A DNA stretch of 64,000 nt from Acridotheres tristis (lineage: Eukaryota; Chordata; Aves; Passeriformes; Sturnidae). Positions 36,401 to 50,490 of this stretch are shown piece by piece. The stretch is from assembly GCA_037013685.1 (NCBI GenBank), contig CM072895.1, positions 8,096,463 through 8,160,462 on the forward strand, written 5' to 3'. Within the stretch, counting starts at the first letter, position 1. The number at the start of each line of letters is the position of its first letter. A model generated the notes under the pieces. The model worked only from the letters and a program-made list of their open reading frames with translations. It searched no databases and was not told the origin of the DNA. The translations under genes were made by a program, and so were the position numbers.

Positions 36401-39400
36401 TCTGTGCGTGTCTTTAGTCTCAGATTGATGAAGTCATAACATCAATTGCTCAGACTTTATTGGTGTCATTTTTTTCATCATAACAGTGTGGAACTCAGAA
36501 GTGATTCATACAACACCGAGGCAATAAAAGCATTATGAAGTGCAATCATTGCATGTTTCATGCTCAATAGCTAATTTTTAATTTCACCATCTTGGATATT
36601 TTTTCATCCCCTCAGGGTTCCTAAATAGGAAAACAGAATCATTTGGACTTGGAAAACAGGAACAGTGATTCAAGAAGGAATTAATTTATGTGGTTGTTCT
36701 TCTGTTTTACTTTTGCAATTATTTCTCCTTTTTATGTTTGAACAATAACTTTCATTCCATGCGTCAGATACCCTCCTGTCCTGCAGTGAGATCATGGTCC
36801 TGTGGTTGTGAGATCATTTGTTTATCATAAAGAGGAGAACACCTCACAGCATCAGATGAAGTTGCATTATGGCTGGATCAGAACAAAGGTGAAAGTGAGT
36901 CTGGGAGGGGAGGAAAAAGCTGAGCCTAAAGGATTTTTTTCTGTGCTTCCTTCTGGCTAGAAAACTTCTTCCTACAAAGGAAATTGTTTCCTCCTCTTTT
37001 AGCAGAATATCAACTTTATGTTCCCTGTTTATTGATAGTAAAGCCTTAATGGAACTAAAGTCTTCACCAATATATGTGTTTATTGCATCAGGCCACTTAC
37101 TGTCATGTTGAATTTTGGTCTTTGGTGATTTGAAATTAAAGAGTCACAGAAAATTTCCTGAACAACCCAAGAGAGGCGTAGGCTGGGGGGTGATTTAGCT
37201 TTTATTGTAATGTAACAATTGCTAAAATTCTGCAAAATAGAAGATAAGAAATTATGTGTGTTGGTGCTTGTGTATCCTTTGTAGTTGGCCTGAGCTTTCC
37301 TGCTTTTGGAGTGGAGAGGGGTGCAGGTATCGTGGGATAGGTTGATTATCAGAGGAGTTGGCTCTGAACACCCTTTGGTGTTCACCCTGGTGCACGTGAA
37401 TGATGTCCTGGGACAGCAGCAGAGGGAATGTGCCTTGATAGTGCCATATCACACTGGTACCAGCCCCTTCCACAGGAGACTCAGATGAAAAAGCTTTTGT
37501 GGGAGTTTAATATCCTTTATACTCAAATATATCTTTAATTTCAGCCCAAATGTTTATATAAATCTTACGGAATTGTAGTTTAGTTTAAAAAAAAAAAAGT
37601 ACTTTCATGTGTTTCTCATTTTTCTTGCAATTAGCTGAGTATCAGTGTTCTGGGAGATGTCTTTCTCTGTGTTTCAGCTGGGGTATTAAGCCACTGATAC
37701 TTGAAAATAGTGCATTTGGACATTTTGGTTTTGTGAGCCAGATGAACTATGATTTTACCTTTCCTTACAGAGTCCTCTGCAGCATTTATGGAAGTACCTT
37801 TAGAGACTAATTCTCAAAATGTGTAGGATGTCAGGTGCATGGTTCAAAGCATTGCCTCCAAGTTAATGTTCTGTGTTTTCATTTCTTTAAGAGCCTTAGC
37901 TTATGAAAAATTAAAAACTGTAAATTAGGATTTTGCTTTCTTTTCTTGCACTGTATATTAAAATTCTTTAACACTCGTTGGTTTCTTTGCGTTTGCAAGG
38001 ACACTTCATCTTTCAGGACCAAGTTCTGCTTTTTGCTGTAGATCCTTACAGGAATAAGCAATCAAGGGGTGCCATTTGGGGTTAAACAAGGCTGAAGGTG
38101 CTGTTGTAGGATCATCTCCACTTTGCAGGACAATGCAAGGAGCTACCCTCCTTGCTAGGATTGGGAAGGACAACCTCGAGGGTTGGCTTCTCTTTAGGTG
38201 TTGTCCCCGAATGCAGCTCATCCAAGAAAGGTTGTTTACTGCCACTTTGGTGGATATGTGCAACTTCCACTCTGTGGCTTTCCTGAACTTAGAAAGTAAC
38301 TGAGATGCACTCATCCAGCCCTGTGTGGAGGAGTATCCTAAGTCTGATGGTGCAGGAATGCAAAGAAGAGGTTGTAGAAGGGTCACCTAGGCCTTTCCCC
38401 CTTTCCCACAGAGAGCTAGAATGTGCAATTGAGATGAAGTCAGTAGCCAAACAGCAAATTCCCAGGCAGTTTAACTGGCATTTAAGGTTTCAGTGAAAAG
38501 TTGTATTAATTAAAAAACTCCAATCACTCTTAACGTTCCCAGAATTTAACCTTTAAGAAGTGGCAAAATCACCATTTTCTTCTGCAGCCAGGGACCTCTA
38601 TCCAGTGCACATACACAGCTGTATGTGTACAGGTGTGTTGTGCCATTATTCTGTGTAAATCCATAACTTGATAATATTCCTGATGGTCCCCAGCCTTGCC
38701 TGTTTTCCTGATTTCCTTTTTCCATGCTGCTCCTACAAATGGGAGTCCGTCCTCTGTGCTTGCCTCAGAGGGACAAGACAGGAGCGTTTCATGATTCCTG
38801 CCCTGCAAATTGTCAGCAGGGCTCTGAAGTGAAATACCTGCTTGTTATTCCTGGGGGTGACTGACACAGAACTAGAGCATTTCCTTGGGAGCTCTGGTAG
38901 TGCGGCTGTCACCGTAAGGCAGACTTTGCCATTCAGGGACTTCACACAGCAGCATTTTCTTGTTGGGTTTTTTGGGCCTTTTTTCCTCTGCCCTGGCAAT
39001 GCCTAGATTGTAGCAAAGAAAATTTCATTCTCATGTGGAGGTCTTTAAGTGATAAGATGGAATGAGTAAATCTTTCAGCAGTATCTCTTAAAAACATTCA
39101 TTTCTCAGAGGTTCCCCTGCTTTTGCAGAGGGTCAGTGGCTTACCAGTTTCTCACCTAATGGCAGTGCCCAGGTGAATGGTGGACAGCATTGGGCACCTT
39201 GACAGATTTATTCTGATCTGTGGCTTTAATCTGCTGTCTGTTACTTCCTTTTCCCAGCTGCTGTGTGAAAACAGCCACCTGGTGAATTGGGGAAGAAAGA
39301 GAATTTCCAATTCTGTGATCTAAGTGTGGTTCTTGATGAGGATGTTTTTAGCTGTGCTTAAAGGTGTGCAGCCTGTGGTGGCTGCTGGGCAATTCCATGA

Positions 39401-42400
39401 GCTGGTGTGGCTCCCTGCAGAAAACATCACAAAACTTCACTCAGCTGCTCCCTTGAAAAGAAACCTTGGCTGGACCACAGCAATGCTGTTCAGAAAATCA
39501 AGCATTCTTGAGAATCCATCAAAGTGTGAAATTCATCTTTTCCTTGAGTAGTTTATTCCAGTGCTTAGTGCTACCCTCGCTGCTCAACCTGTGTCTTATT
39601 TCTCTGTGAGTCTTTCTGGCTTAACTTCTTATTTCTGGTTCTTGATTTGCCTGTCTTAATATCTTCCCCCAGTATTTCTGCAGCTCATGAACACCTCAAT
39701 AGACTTGAGTGCCTTCACTCTCCTACCACCACAGATTTTCTAGGTCATGACTGACTCATTTTTGTAATAGTTTTCCTTTATGCCGACTCAAACTTATTTT
39801 AGTTTAATGGAAATACTTTCTATAGGAGTGCTTGGTTTAGTTAATGTGATACGATCTGGTGGTTTAGGACACATGTCACTTTGTATTAGAATGTGATATA
39901 CAATAGTAATTTCATTTTGTGGGCCAACCGTAATTTAATTTTGTAGGAAAAACGTCCTGATATTATTTAATTCTTAAGCAGTTGATGTCCCAGGGTATTT
40001 TCCCTTTTTACTCTATTACTAAGTATAGCTCTGTGCTGGAAATGTTCTTCAGATGAGTGTTTATCTCTACTACACTTTCCACTTTGACTCTGTACCACTC
40101 ACATGCCAGTGAGGAAACAGAGCGCCTTCTTCCTACTTTCCCAGCTGCTTATTCCTGTGCTCACAGCTGGGCCAGGCAGGTGGGTGACAGGCTGTGAACA
40201 GAGTTTCACAGAAAATAGGACACTGAAGTAATAAAACTTAGAAGAAAGGGAAGCCAGAGCCATTTTACTCCTGTAGAATTTGCCTTCAGAACGTGCACAG
40301 GGTTTCCTTGGTTAAAGATGCCTTTGAATTGCCAAAGAATGGTGAAGAGAGATCACCATTATGTTGTGATACATTCTCAGAACTGGGTAGGATATCCTTA
40401 GGGAGAAACTTCAACTTTTGTGGAATTACTTTGTGGAATTACTCTGGAGCCTCTAGCTAAGTCCCATGAAGGAATCAGACCTGACAGAAGAGCTTGCTGT
40501 GCATCAGCCCTTGCTGTGGCTGCTATGATAAATTAAAGGTTGCTTTGGGTAGGAGTTACACACGTTTTGTTTGACCATTCCTGCTAAATGATAAATATCC
40601 TCTCTGAACCTCAGAGATGAGGAACTGCCAAGTTTCTCCTCTGGGATGGTTTAATGAAAATTGTTCTTTGCTGGAATTTTGAAGGTCAAAACCAGCTTAA
40701 ATATGTAAACAGATATTCTATCAAGGTAAAGTAAAAAAACTTACAATTAATCTCTTCTAAGAAGTTGTTTCCTTCCTTTGAGAATTTTGAATAGTGCTAG
40801 ACAAGGTTCTTCTAAATTTCCTTCATCATCTCTCTGAAGATTCCCTCTTAATTAACTTCGTCATTTATAAATGTTATGAAATCATGTTATTGACTTATTT
40901 CTATTTGTAAAGGCACCAGGAAATTTGTGTACTGCACCCTTTGGAAAGTAATTAATGTTTCACTTCTAAATGCCAATTGATATTTTTGTGCTTCTTATTG
41001 ATTTGAAATTAATATCTCTGTCAATTTAAAGCTCACATGCTGGTTTGTCCAGCCTCCAAAGAATGGACAGGACATCATCGCTGAGCTGATCTAGTTAAAA
41101 TGATGACTCTCATCTGATGACCCCAAGAAAAAAACACTGGCAAAGTTCAGCCTAGTCTGGGCTTCCTCCCTCTCTGGGACTGGTGGAAGGTGGCCCTTTC
41201 CCATGTGATTTGGGAAGGGCTGGGTAGTTTTTAACTCACTAGTGGCTTAATGACAGGAGGAGTTTGAGAGCAGTTTGAGTACATGTTGTAATACCAAGGG
41301 CAGAAACCAGTTGATGCCCTTATCCCAGTGCTGCAGGATTATTAAACACTCTGGGCAAGGCCTTGGTGATGTTGTGCAGGGTTCTGGGTGGTGCAGAAGT
41401 TGCTCTCGAGGTCTCCTTGTTTACCTGACTAATCCGATTTCCTGTTCTGGAGCTCAGGCAGAACCTGTACCTGAGAGGTTTCACCTTTGTGGTGCAAGAT
41501 GTTGCTGGATTTTCATTCTCTGTGAGAGATTTAATTCTCCTCAATACCTACCTGTGGTGAGATCCAGAGTCCCACTGGCTCCACTCCCAAGGGCAGCTCA
41601 GCTGCAGCAGCTGCAAGTTTGCTAAATGCACTCAGGGTGGGGGGTACTTCTTGTGCAGCCCCTCTCTGCTCTTGGAACCTGCATGGCATTCTTTTCCTTG
41701 GGCAAGGACTATACAGGCAGTTCTGCAGAAGTTTGGCAGCTTTTATTGCTGGGTAACAAGCTATTTTCTGGGGAAACCAACTTTAGTGGAGCTATTTTAG
41801 CAGAGGGAGGGTTTGTTGGCCGGTATTGTCTCTGCTCTGCATGTGAGAACCACCTATTTGTACTGTCAGGTACCCCAAATGTAATTACTGGAAGGATCAG
41901 ATATGGTATGATTGAAGGGATTCATATCTGTTATTCAAGGGTTTTCCCTGTATTAAATACTTCAGCAAAATTTCAGTAACCAGTGACCTCTTTTGAGAAG
42001 TGACCCATTGCATTTTAAAGGCTTTCTAACCATGTCATCCCTTCTTGTCAGGGACATGGAAGATGAATAGATCGTCGCTGCCTGCGATTTGCAGTCTCAG
42101 GGGAAATCCCTTTTCACTGCCTGTGGTGATGCTCGGCTGCATCACTGCTCTTAATTGCCTGCAGGCTCCTGCAGGACTGCCCGTGTCCCCTCGGGCGTGA
42201 CCCACATCCTTGCAGAGCCACGAGTCCCTCGGCACTGCCCGCTGCTGGAGTCTGAGCACAGGATGGAAAGTCCTGTTGCTGCTAATCCCTCGCTGACTCC
42301 CAGTGCTGGAAGCTGTGTGACCATCTCGTGTTTGCCTAAATTCACCTGGCATTATTCTGCCTGTAGAAGGATACAAATGAATTTTCTGCATTAAAGATGT

Positions 42401-44638
42401 TGGTAGAAAATGTGGGTGGTGTCTTGAGCATTATGGATACTGGGTGTATTACACTGAAACCCAGGGAAGGATGTATTAAAAAGAGCACAGCACCTTATCA
42501 AGCCAGGAATTCATACATCTTGATATGTGTTTTTTCTTGAAAGAGGGAATAAATAATGAAATAATCATTCCAGCTGTAGCCCGAATTGTCTTGCTGCAGG
42601 TCACATCAAACTGTATGAATGTGTCAGACAGTTCAGTTTCATTTGGAAGGCTTGGGCTAGTGGAGGAATAAGATGACAGTATTTTGGGTGAGTTAAAATA
42701 AACATTACAGTCTGCTATGGAAAGGAAGAATTTATAAGATGTAAGAGTCTTCTTGCTCATTTTGGAAAGTTCTCCAAGAATATCTGTTCTACTATTCTGT
42801 AGCACTGGAAATGTCTGGAGCTGCTGCTGGACTTGTAACACGGGATTGAAGTTACCGGTCCTGTGCTGTTGAAGTCCCACAGGTTCATCTGTTCCAATTT
42901 TGTTTTTTCTACACTAATGGTAGATAAATTGAGAACATAGTTCTAGAGGACTTGATTGTTTTGTTTCCTCCCACTCAGCTTCCAGTTTGAATTTACTATG
43001 AGCAGCAGTTTATTTGCTCTTGAGTGAATATTGCTGCCAAGTTTGAGCAGCTTTTTTCCCCTGTCTTTGAAGAGTTTATGAGAGATCATATCCACTTTAC
43101 CTTTGCTAGGCTGACCTGTCTTTTAAATTTTTCTTGGGAGATACACTCACCAATTCATCTGCTGTTATCCTATTCAGTGTCTCCTGCACTTGCCTGATCA
43201 CAAAAGTGATGCTTTTGTGCTGAGTTTTATCTTGAGTGGTAACAGTACATTTTACAGAGACATTATCTTTCCAGAAATGCCTTTCTCTAGAAATATCTTC
43301 ATGGCTTTGTCATACTGAGGGCTCATAATTCAGCTGCAATCAATGGCTCTGCTGAAGTTGTTATCCTTCCTTTGAGTTAATGTATACCAGACTTCCTATC
43401 ACTGTAGGAACTTGATGTCAAACTTAATCTCACCTCCATTACTCCACTTCTGAAAGTCATCTGGAGGGATCTCTACTTCCCATCTGGTATTTCTCTGTTG
43501 CCACATCATACTGATATTACCTCCCGGTATGGTGCCATTAGTTTGTCTCTCTAGAGTCTGTCCTTAACCAGTGCATAAAAGAAAACTGTTTTTGCTTTTA
43601 TGTAGACTTTTACCCACTCTAAAACTATTTGCAAACATTTAATGAAACCTCAAATTGTCCCAGTGGAGCAAGTAGTTTTCCTTCCAGTAAATGACTGATA
43701 GTTCTCAGAAACAGGGAGCTGGTGATTTGTTCAGCATCATGCCTTGAGTCAGAAATGAGCACTGATGACACAATCCCAAATCCTCTGTTTTAAAAGTCAA
43801 ATAACACTGTATTTTCTTTACCAGGAAACCATCCAAAGGCTTTTGTAAAATGGGGAATGTCAGTGCAAACTTGAGGCTGGGATCTGGAAAGCCATCTGGA
43901 AGATAAACTTAATGGAAACTGAGTTTTCAAGGTTCTTGGGTAGCTTCAAATAGTGACACTTGGATATTTTAACCACTGATATTTTGGTGGATCTGATTTC
44001 TGGGGTACTGATATTGCACTTCCCCATGGAAGTTGCAATATCAGACTGAGCTTCACCATTGTTTTTCTTTATGTATTTATTAGACATGAACAGCTCAGGT
44101 GAGCTGATGGTACGTAATGCCACGCTCACTTGTATTTGCTGTTTCAGTGGCACTTGCCTTGAGGACTTGTTGCAAGATTCATTTTGAACTTTCTAACTCT
44201 TGAGCTGCATGCGTAATATCCCTGAAAAAAACCACCCCGAGTGTCCATGTTGCTCCCTGATGCCCTCAATTCTAGTTGCTGTTGTCGTTGTGTTTATTGT
44301 GCAGATTAATCTTGAAGCATGGAGTGACTGTGAGCTTAAGCAATAATGTGGAGTGAAATCTCCTCATGAGTTACAAGGGAGAGCATTCCAGAGAAAGCAA
44401 AGCTAAGCTTTGCATCCGGCTGTGTAACATGGCACCTCCCTTGTAGCTGGGATTACTCTAATTCCCTCTGCTGCCTCAGCACCGCCTTGCCTTGCTTCAC
44501 TTCCCCGGGATCCCAAACACCACACACGTTCCCACACAAGTTACCCATCTGGGATTTGCACACAGTTTTACCTGCCCATCCTCTGCAGCCACCCTCCTGC
44601 CTCTGAGCCAGGGAGGAAGCTCCAGCTGAAAGCTTCTT

Positions 44639-44657
44639 AAAAAAAAAAAAAAAAAAC
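44639..44657 (+). repeat. A19 run
   Basis: A pure A19 run is followed by degenerate CAAAACC-type A-rich sequence. No AATAAA precedes it at retrocopy spacing, so it is most likely a simple A-rich repeat. Confidence 0.8.
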
Positions 44658-47600
44658 AAAACCAAAAACCAAAAATACAATAAACCTGGGCAAATTACCT
44701 TTTGTTGTTTGTTTTGGGTACAGGGTAAGATTATACCAGTTGTGTGCAAAGGTTGAGAAGAGCATTTAGCCTCAGATAGGATAATCTTTTGATGACCAAG
44801 GTTCAAATTGGCAATTAAATTGCTGCAGTTTAGCAAATCATAGCTTTTTGTTTGTGCGTGAGAGCAATTGCTCTACAATGGCTGCAAACCTACACCCTCT
44901 CTCTGTGAGCCAAAAGAAGTCAAACTACTTCAGGGTTTTGCTGTGGAAGTGCACATCAGGGGGGTCACTTTGGTTCCCACGTGGCCAGAACAGGAGCCTG
45001 AGTGCTGCTGTGGCTGAGCTGGATGCCAAGGTTTAGAGTGAATCGTGTTACAGGGTTTCTGCTGGCAAAAAATGGTTTTTTTCCTCATTTCCCATTATTT
45101 CATTTGCAACCCGAAAAACCCCAAATTATCTTTGTTTGTGGGAGTACACAGAAGCACATTCCCGTGCTGGTTCACAGGTCCTTGTGCAACAGCAATCTAG
45201 ACAAGAGGGTGCATCTTCTGGTTTTTTTTTTTTCACTCTCTGGATCACATTCCAGAGGCGTGCTCGAATCCCGAAGCCCCCGTTGGATCTTGTTGCCTGC
45301 ACTGCTCTGTGCGTGCTCTCCGTGGTTCTGCTGCCCTGGGCAGCCCTCGCCGTGGGATGTGGTGCTGAGCAGCTCTGAATTCCTGTTAGAGGCGACGGGA
45401 ACCTTTCCAATGGGCCACAAAGCGAGCCTACAGGGAAGGAATCTGCCCTCTGCACAGTAGCAGCCCTATTGCTCAAGCTCAGGGTGGGTACAGCGAGTGC
45501 GAGGTGGCCTTGAGAGGAAGTTTCTTCAGTGACATGGCCTAGTATGGGGTGTTTGCATAGCTGAGCATTGTAAAGAGGATTTCTCAGGAGCAGCTTTTAA
45601 TCTTCGCCGAAGTGGAGTTGTGCAAACACCGTTCTGACATCAGTCACGCTGACACGTGTACACAGAGTAGCAGTCACTCCTAAATATGGGAATCACAAAT
45701 ATGTGTTGACAGAAAAATATATTTAAGCAGTTTCCAGTGTGTGCTGTAATAAGTAAGCCAGCCATTGTATTCCACAGAGCTGCATGCTTGAAATGCCTGA
45801 CAGTGGAGAACAACCCAAAGTGAATCACAGTAATAGGAAAGGAAGTGTTTACATCTCTCAAAACGTTCTTTACAATAATCATTCCTTCTTTATAAATTTG
45901 ATTTCGGCAAATTTGAATCCAAATGAGATGAAGTTTGAAACACAGGCTTTCACAGTAAGGTATACCTCGGTGTGTAATCTTTTGCAGGTGGCTGTTATTC
46001 ATTTATTGTTTGTATTTCCATATTGCTTAGCAACCCCTGTCCTGGACCAGGACCTCACTGCTGTGAGTGCTCTGCTAACACTGATGGAATGGATGGCTGC
46101 TGCCTGGGAGAATGCACTGTTTTGTAGAGAAGCCAAAAGTAAACTAATGGTTTCTCATTCTGTCCTCTCCGAATGAGAAATTATGAGGGCCAGCTGATAT
46201 TTAGCAACGGGATTATAACTCTTGAATTACTGAGTCAACACAAATATTTGGGGGCCCTGTCAAGCATGCAGGCTCAAGTGGGTGTAGTTTTCCCAGGTTT
46301 TGTGTCCTGATGGGCAAAGCAGGGAGCTCAGGCTCCGAGTGTGGGGCAGGCTGGGTTGCTGCTCCTGGGATAACCATTTGCTGACAGAGTTGCTCAATCA
46401 AGCAAATAACCACTCATGCTTTGTGCGTCCTTGCAATTAAAGAGGAGCAGCCTACCCCACATTGCTAAGCACTTACTAATACCTCCTCTGCCAGTGGCAC
46501 AGCACCTGGATCCCTCACACAGCCAGTGCACACCACGCTCTGTTATGTAAGCCAACATTTGCCGAGCTGTGCCCGAGTCCTCGCCTAACCTCTGAAGCAG
46601 AGATGTCCTGATGTTTCAAGGGTTTGCAGAAAGCAGTAATATCTCCGTTTGAGAGCTGGAAAGTTGGAAAAAGTAGACTAACTTTTAGTCTCAAAGTCCT
46701 TTCACCAGCAAATTCCACACAGCTCTGGCACAGCTGTGCCTGAGCGCTTTGGAGCAGGGATTTGCTGCTGCAGAGCAGAGGAGCCACTGATCACTGGCAG
46801 CTTGTGTTTGGTAATCATGGCCAAGCTCTTAAATGGTGAAGTTCATACCTGAACTTAAAACCCTCCCTTCTCCCTGCAGCAGCCCTGCCTGCCTTGGACA
46901 GTGGACGGGATGCAGTGCAGTGCCCCTTTAGGCAGGAAGTTGATTGTCTGACACTGGAAGGGGGTTTGGGTGCTAAACTGCTAAAAACTAAAACTTGAAT
47001 GGTATTTAATTACTCTGGGGGTGTCCATTGGAGCTGTTTCTGGTGCTGTACTTGGGTGTGTTTGGCTCAGAAGTGGTGAGAATAATATTCTGCTCCGTGA
47101 CAGTGCCCAGATGCCCCCCAGGACCAGGCCAGGACCCAGGCTCTGCACAGCTGTGTCAGGATGCTGGTGGTTTGCACATGGTGGTGTTTTTAATAGCAGA
47201 CCCTTGTGCCCAGAGGTCACACAGGGGAACCATGTGAAAGGCCTTTGCATCAAGAGGTTAAAAACAACTTATGTTAATTCTGGACTCCAGCCAAAGCTAC
47301 CCAGCTGTTAAGCTGAGACTGGGAGCTGACAGACCGAAAAAAGGGCACACGCAATTAAAATGTCATTCTGGAGAGACAGAGAGAGAGAAGGGGGTAGCCA
47401 TCAATGAAACCAAAGTGATGCAGCTCTGACTGCAGGAAATGGTTTGGGAGGAGTGGCCCAAGTGTGCACACTGTGGGTATGGGCTCAGTTTCCCCCAGGT
47501 GCCCTGGGAGATGAGACAAACCCTCCTGTGATGTACTCGTGGTGCTGGGATGCTCGTGGTAGCAAAGGACACCCTAAGCTTTAGTTGCTGGAGTTGTGTG

Positions 47601-48728
47601 GCTGCAGTGTCACTAATTGAACTTTACATTGGCGACTAAGGATGACAAATACCTCGTGGAATTCACCTTTGTTGCAGGGAAGCAGTGGCAAACAAAACAT
47701 TATTTAAAATGTTCCCTTTAAATTGGTTCCCAAAGCCATGAGCTTCTATGTTTCATTTCTCCAGATTTGGTACTGATTGACTCGTCTGTGACTGACATTT
47801 TGTACACAGCTCTCCTGAATTTCTGAATAGTGTTCTGTACACAGGTCAATTATTGGTCTGTAAATGCCAAATATTTGGACTCTGAATGCTTCTAGTTGTA
47901 GTCTTCTCCAACATTATTGTCCCTCCCTCCTTTCTGCCCACAGAACTCACATTGCTGCATGGGAGCACGTTTTGTTGTGTACTTCCCCTTCCAGTGCTTT
48001 AACAAGTTGAGAAAACTTGCTGAGCAAACTCTCAAGCCAAATACAAAGAAATTCATCTTCAAACTTTCCCAGCAGAAAGATGGAAACTGGTGAAACATCC
48101 TTTTGGATCAGCCTCTCTGTCAATAGATGGTTCTGCTGAGAGCTTTCCAATGCCCAGCTCCTTCAGCAGTTTTTTTTTACAGCAGCTGACACAAGTGCTG
48201 TCCTAAAAAACTGACATCTTCTCAACCTGGGTGTCATTGCCAGTGACTGAAAATCCAAACCAGCTTTTTTTCTGAGTTTGTCTGACTTTGTTCTACCTGA
48301 CATGACACTGAGAGTGTTATGTTTGGCTGCAATGCAAATGAAATGGTGTCATGTGCAAGCCAGTCCAAAAGGTCAAAAGAAGGAAAGTTTAACATCAGTT
48401 TAGGGGGAAAAAATTCCCAACAAACATAATTTCATTTTCTATATTTATAGGCCTCCAGATCATCCATTATAGTGATGTAAACCAGCAGACATCAATTTTT
48501 TCCCTAATAAAAAGAAGCATAGGTTGTCAACAGTAATTTACCTTTTAAAGGATCCTGAAGTGTGAAAACATAAATACTTTACACAGGAATAGAGATGAAC
48601 AAAAGGTAGGAAATATTTTTCATTGATGCCTGATGAAATCTGATTCTCTGTGGCCTCATCAGATTTTTTTCAATGAGAAAAGAAGGGTAATTTCAAGCTC
48701 CAAATCCAACTTAGCTGTGAAATGAGGC

Positions 48729-48746
48729 AAAAAAAAAAAAAAAAAA
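48729..48746 (+). repeat. A18 run
   Basis: A pure A18 run follows 'atgaggc'. No poly(A) signal or flanking duplication was seen at retrocopy spacing. Confidence 0.8.
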
Positions 48747-50490
48747 GTCTCTATTAAAGTATCTATTTCTGAATGAAGGGGAAAAATTATCTTCCTGTAA
48801 AATAAGCTAAAAGTGATGCTTATTCTGTGCTTGTGTACTCACAGCTCACAAAACCCTTTCAGAAAAGAATTTGGCTTCCTTTCACCAGGGTCCTGGAAAT
48901 GGAGAAGTTGTGTGGCAAATGTTTCTTAAATTCATTGCCTTGGTTGCTTCCAGAGCTGTGAATCCTATTCCTCCTTCCTCCCAATGTAGTGTCCTGTTCA
49001 TTAGAAAAATCTGTTATATACATCACTCTTCTACCCTACCTGAAATGCTAAGATAAAGCAAATTTCAGTTTGTTGCCAGTTTGGTTTTGGATTTGTTTTT
49101 GGTTTTTTTAGTAGTATTATTTTTATTATTAGAAATTAAACCATAGTTAAACCCCAGGTTTAAAGTTTATTTTTTCCCCAACAAACTTCCATTCTGCCCA
49201 AAACTTTCCCCTATTGTAAGACTAAAAAAATTTCCATGAACCTTCAGTGCAATTTGTGGAAATTTTTCTTTTTCTGCACGCCTGGAATCTCCAGAGACAG
49301 ACATTTCTGCCTTTGTGTGTACAAGAGCAAATGACAGGAGTCAGAAGCTGATCAGTCTAATGCCACCTGACAGTGGGTGTGGGGATTTTACAGCACTGAC
49401 ATCAGTGAACTATTCAAAGTTGCTGCACCAGTTTAGAGCTTACAAAGGCAGAAGGGACTGGTGGCAGCTGGGACGTGGCTCCCAAGGAGGGAGATGCTGC
49501 TTTGCCTCTCAGCTGTCCCCTCATGTGCTGCTTGCTTTGCTCGTGTAGAGAAAAACTTTTTTGCCTTTCATTCTCTGTGCGGCCTTTTGATATTAATAGC
49601 TGACAGATTTCCACTTCTTTGCATTTTTTATCTGCTTTGTGTATGCCATTTGTTATCTCTTTTGTATATGACAACAGCGTAAGGCTTTTGTTGTACAAAT
49701 TTTTAATAAAAAAAGCCAAAATATTTGAAAGCTAAAGCGGATATTACTTTTCCCATGGAGTACACAACCTATTTTTGATAGCCTAGACCTTTGATGAAGT
49801 GTGTTGTAAGCCAGGTTGTGTATTCAGAAAGTATTTAAATGTTTGGTGGTGGCTCTGTTTTTTTGTAACAGATGAGCATTTTACTCTAAGAAGGGTAGTG
49901 AGAAACACTATTGTAGTATTATAATAGTTACTACTATATAAACTACTAGTTAAAATATAGTTATAAACTACTAGTTATAATTCCAGGTAGTGCTGATACT
50001 TGACATTCAGCCTTTGATTCAGTGATGAGCTCTTTCAGAACCCCACTGCTTGGGGCTGGTTTTTGGCTGGGGTCTGGCTTCCTCCTAGAAGGGTTGAGGC
50101 AGATGAGGGAGGTGTGAAGGTGTGGCTGTGGGGTGGAGCACTGTGGCAGAAGGGAACCCCATCCTTTATCCCACATCCTGGTGGAGAACACCTCCTGCCA
50201 GGGGCTTTGCATCTGCCCAAGAGGCAGGGGAAGGAGGCTGCTCCTCCAGGAAGGGATGGGGTTTTCTGGGATCAAAGCCCTCGGTGGCAGCTCCAGCAGT
50301 GCCAGCCGGACACTGAGGTTCTCAGAGGTCTCCTGGTGGTTTGGAGGGGCTCTGGAAGGGGAGGCAGGACCCTGGTGTTGGATGCTGTGTGGAAGGGTGT
50401 GGGCAGCAGTGCAGGGGCCTTGCACCATCTAATTAGTGGTTTGTCAATCAGTTTTGTTTTGTCTTGTTCTTAGAGCCAGGATTAACAGAA

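Larger units (their letters stand above)
33496..50483. other. 17 kb without a recognised gene
   Basis: I find no exon set, RNA gene or dated transposon in this stretch. It holds A/T runs (for example A19 at 44639-44657 and A18 at 48729-48746), a small AT-rich 25-bp-period duplication at 49937-49977, a minus-strand series of broken open frames at about 42.5-44.3 kb and an exon-like open stretch at about 45.78-45.95 kb. By analogy with mammals it may be AGBL4 intron, but no AGBL4 (CCP6) exon was recognised. Confidence 0.5.

Noticed and set aside
38006..38386. 126-codon minus-strand frame
   Set aside because: No recognised protein similarity; mixed composition and overlap with plus-strand frames make it a likely chance frame.
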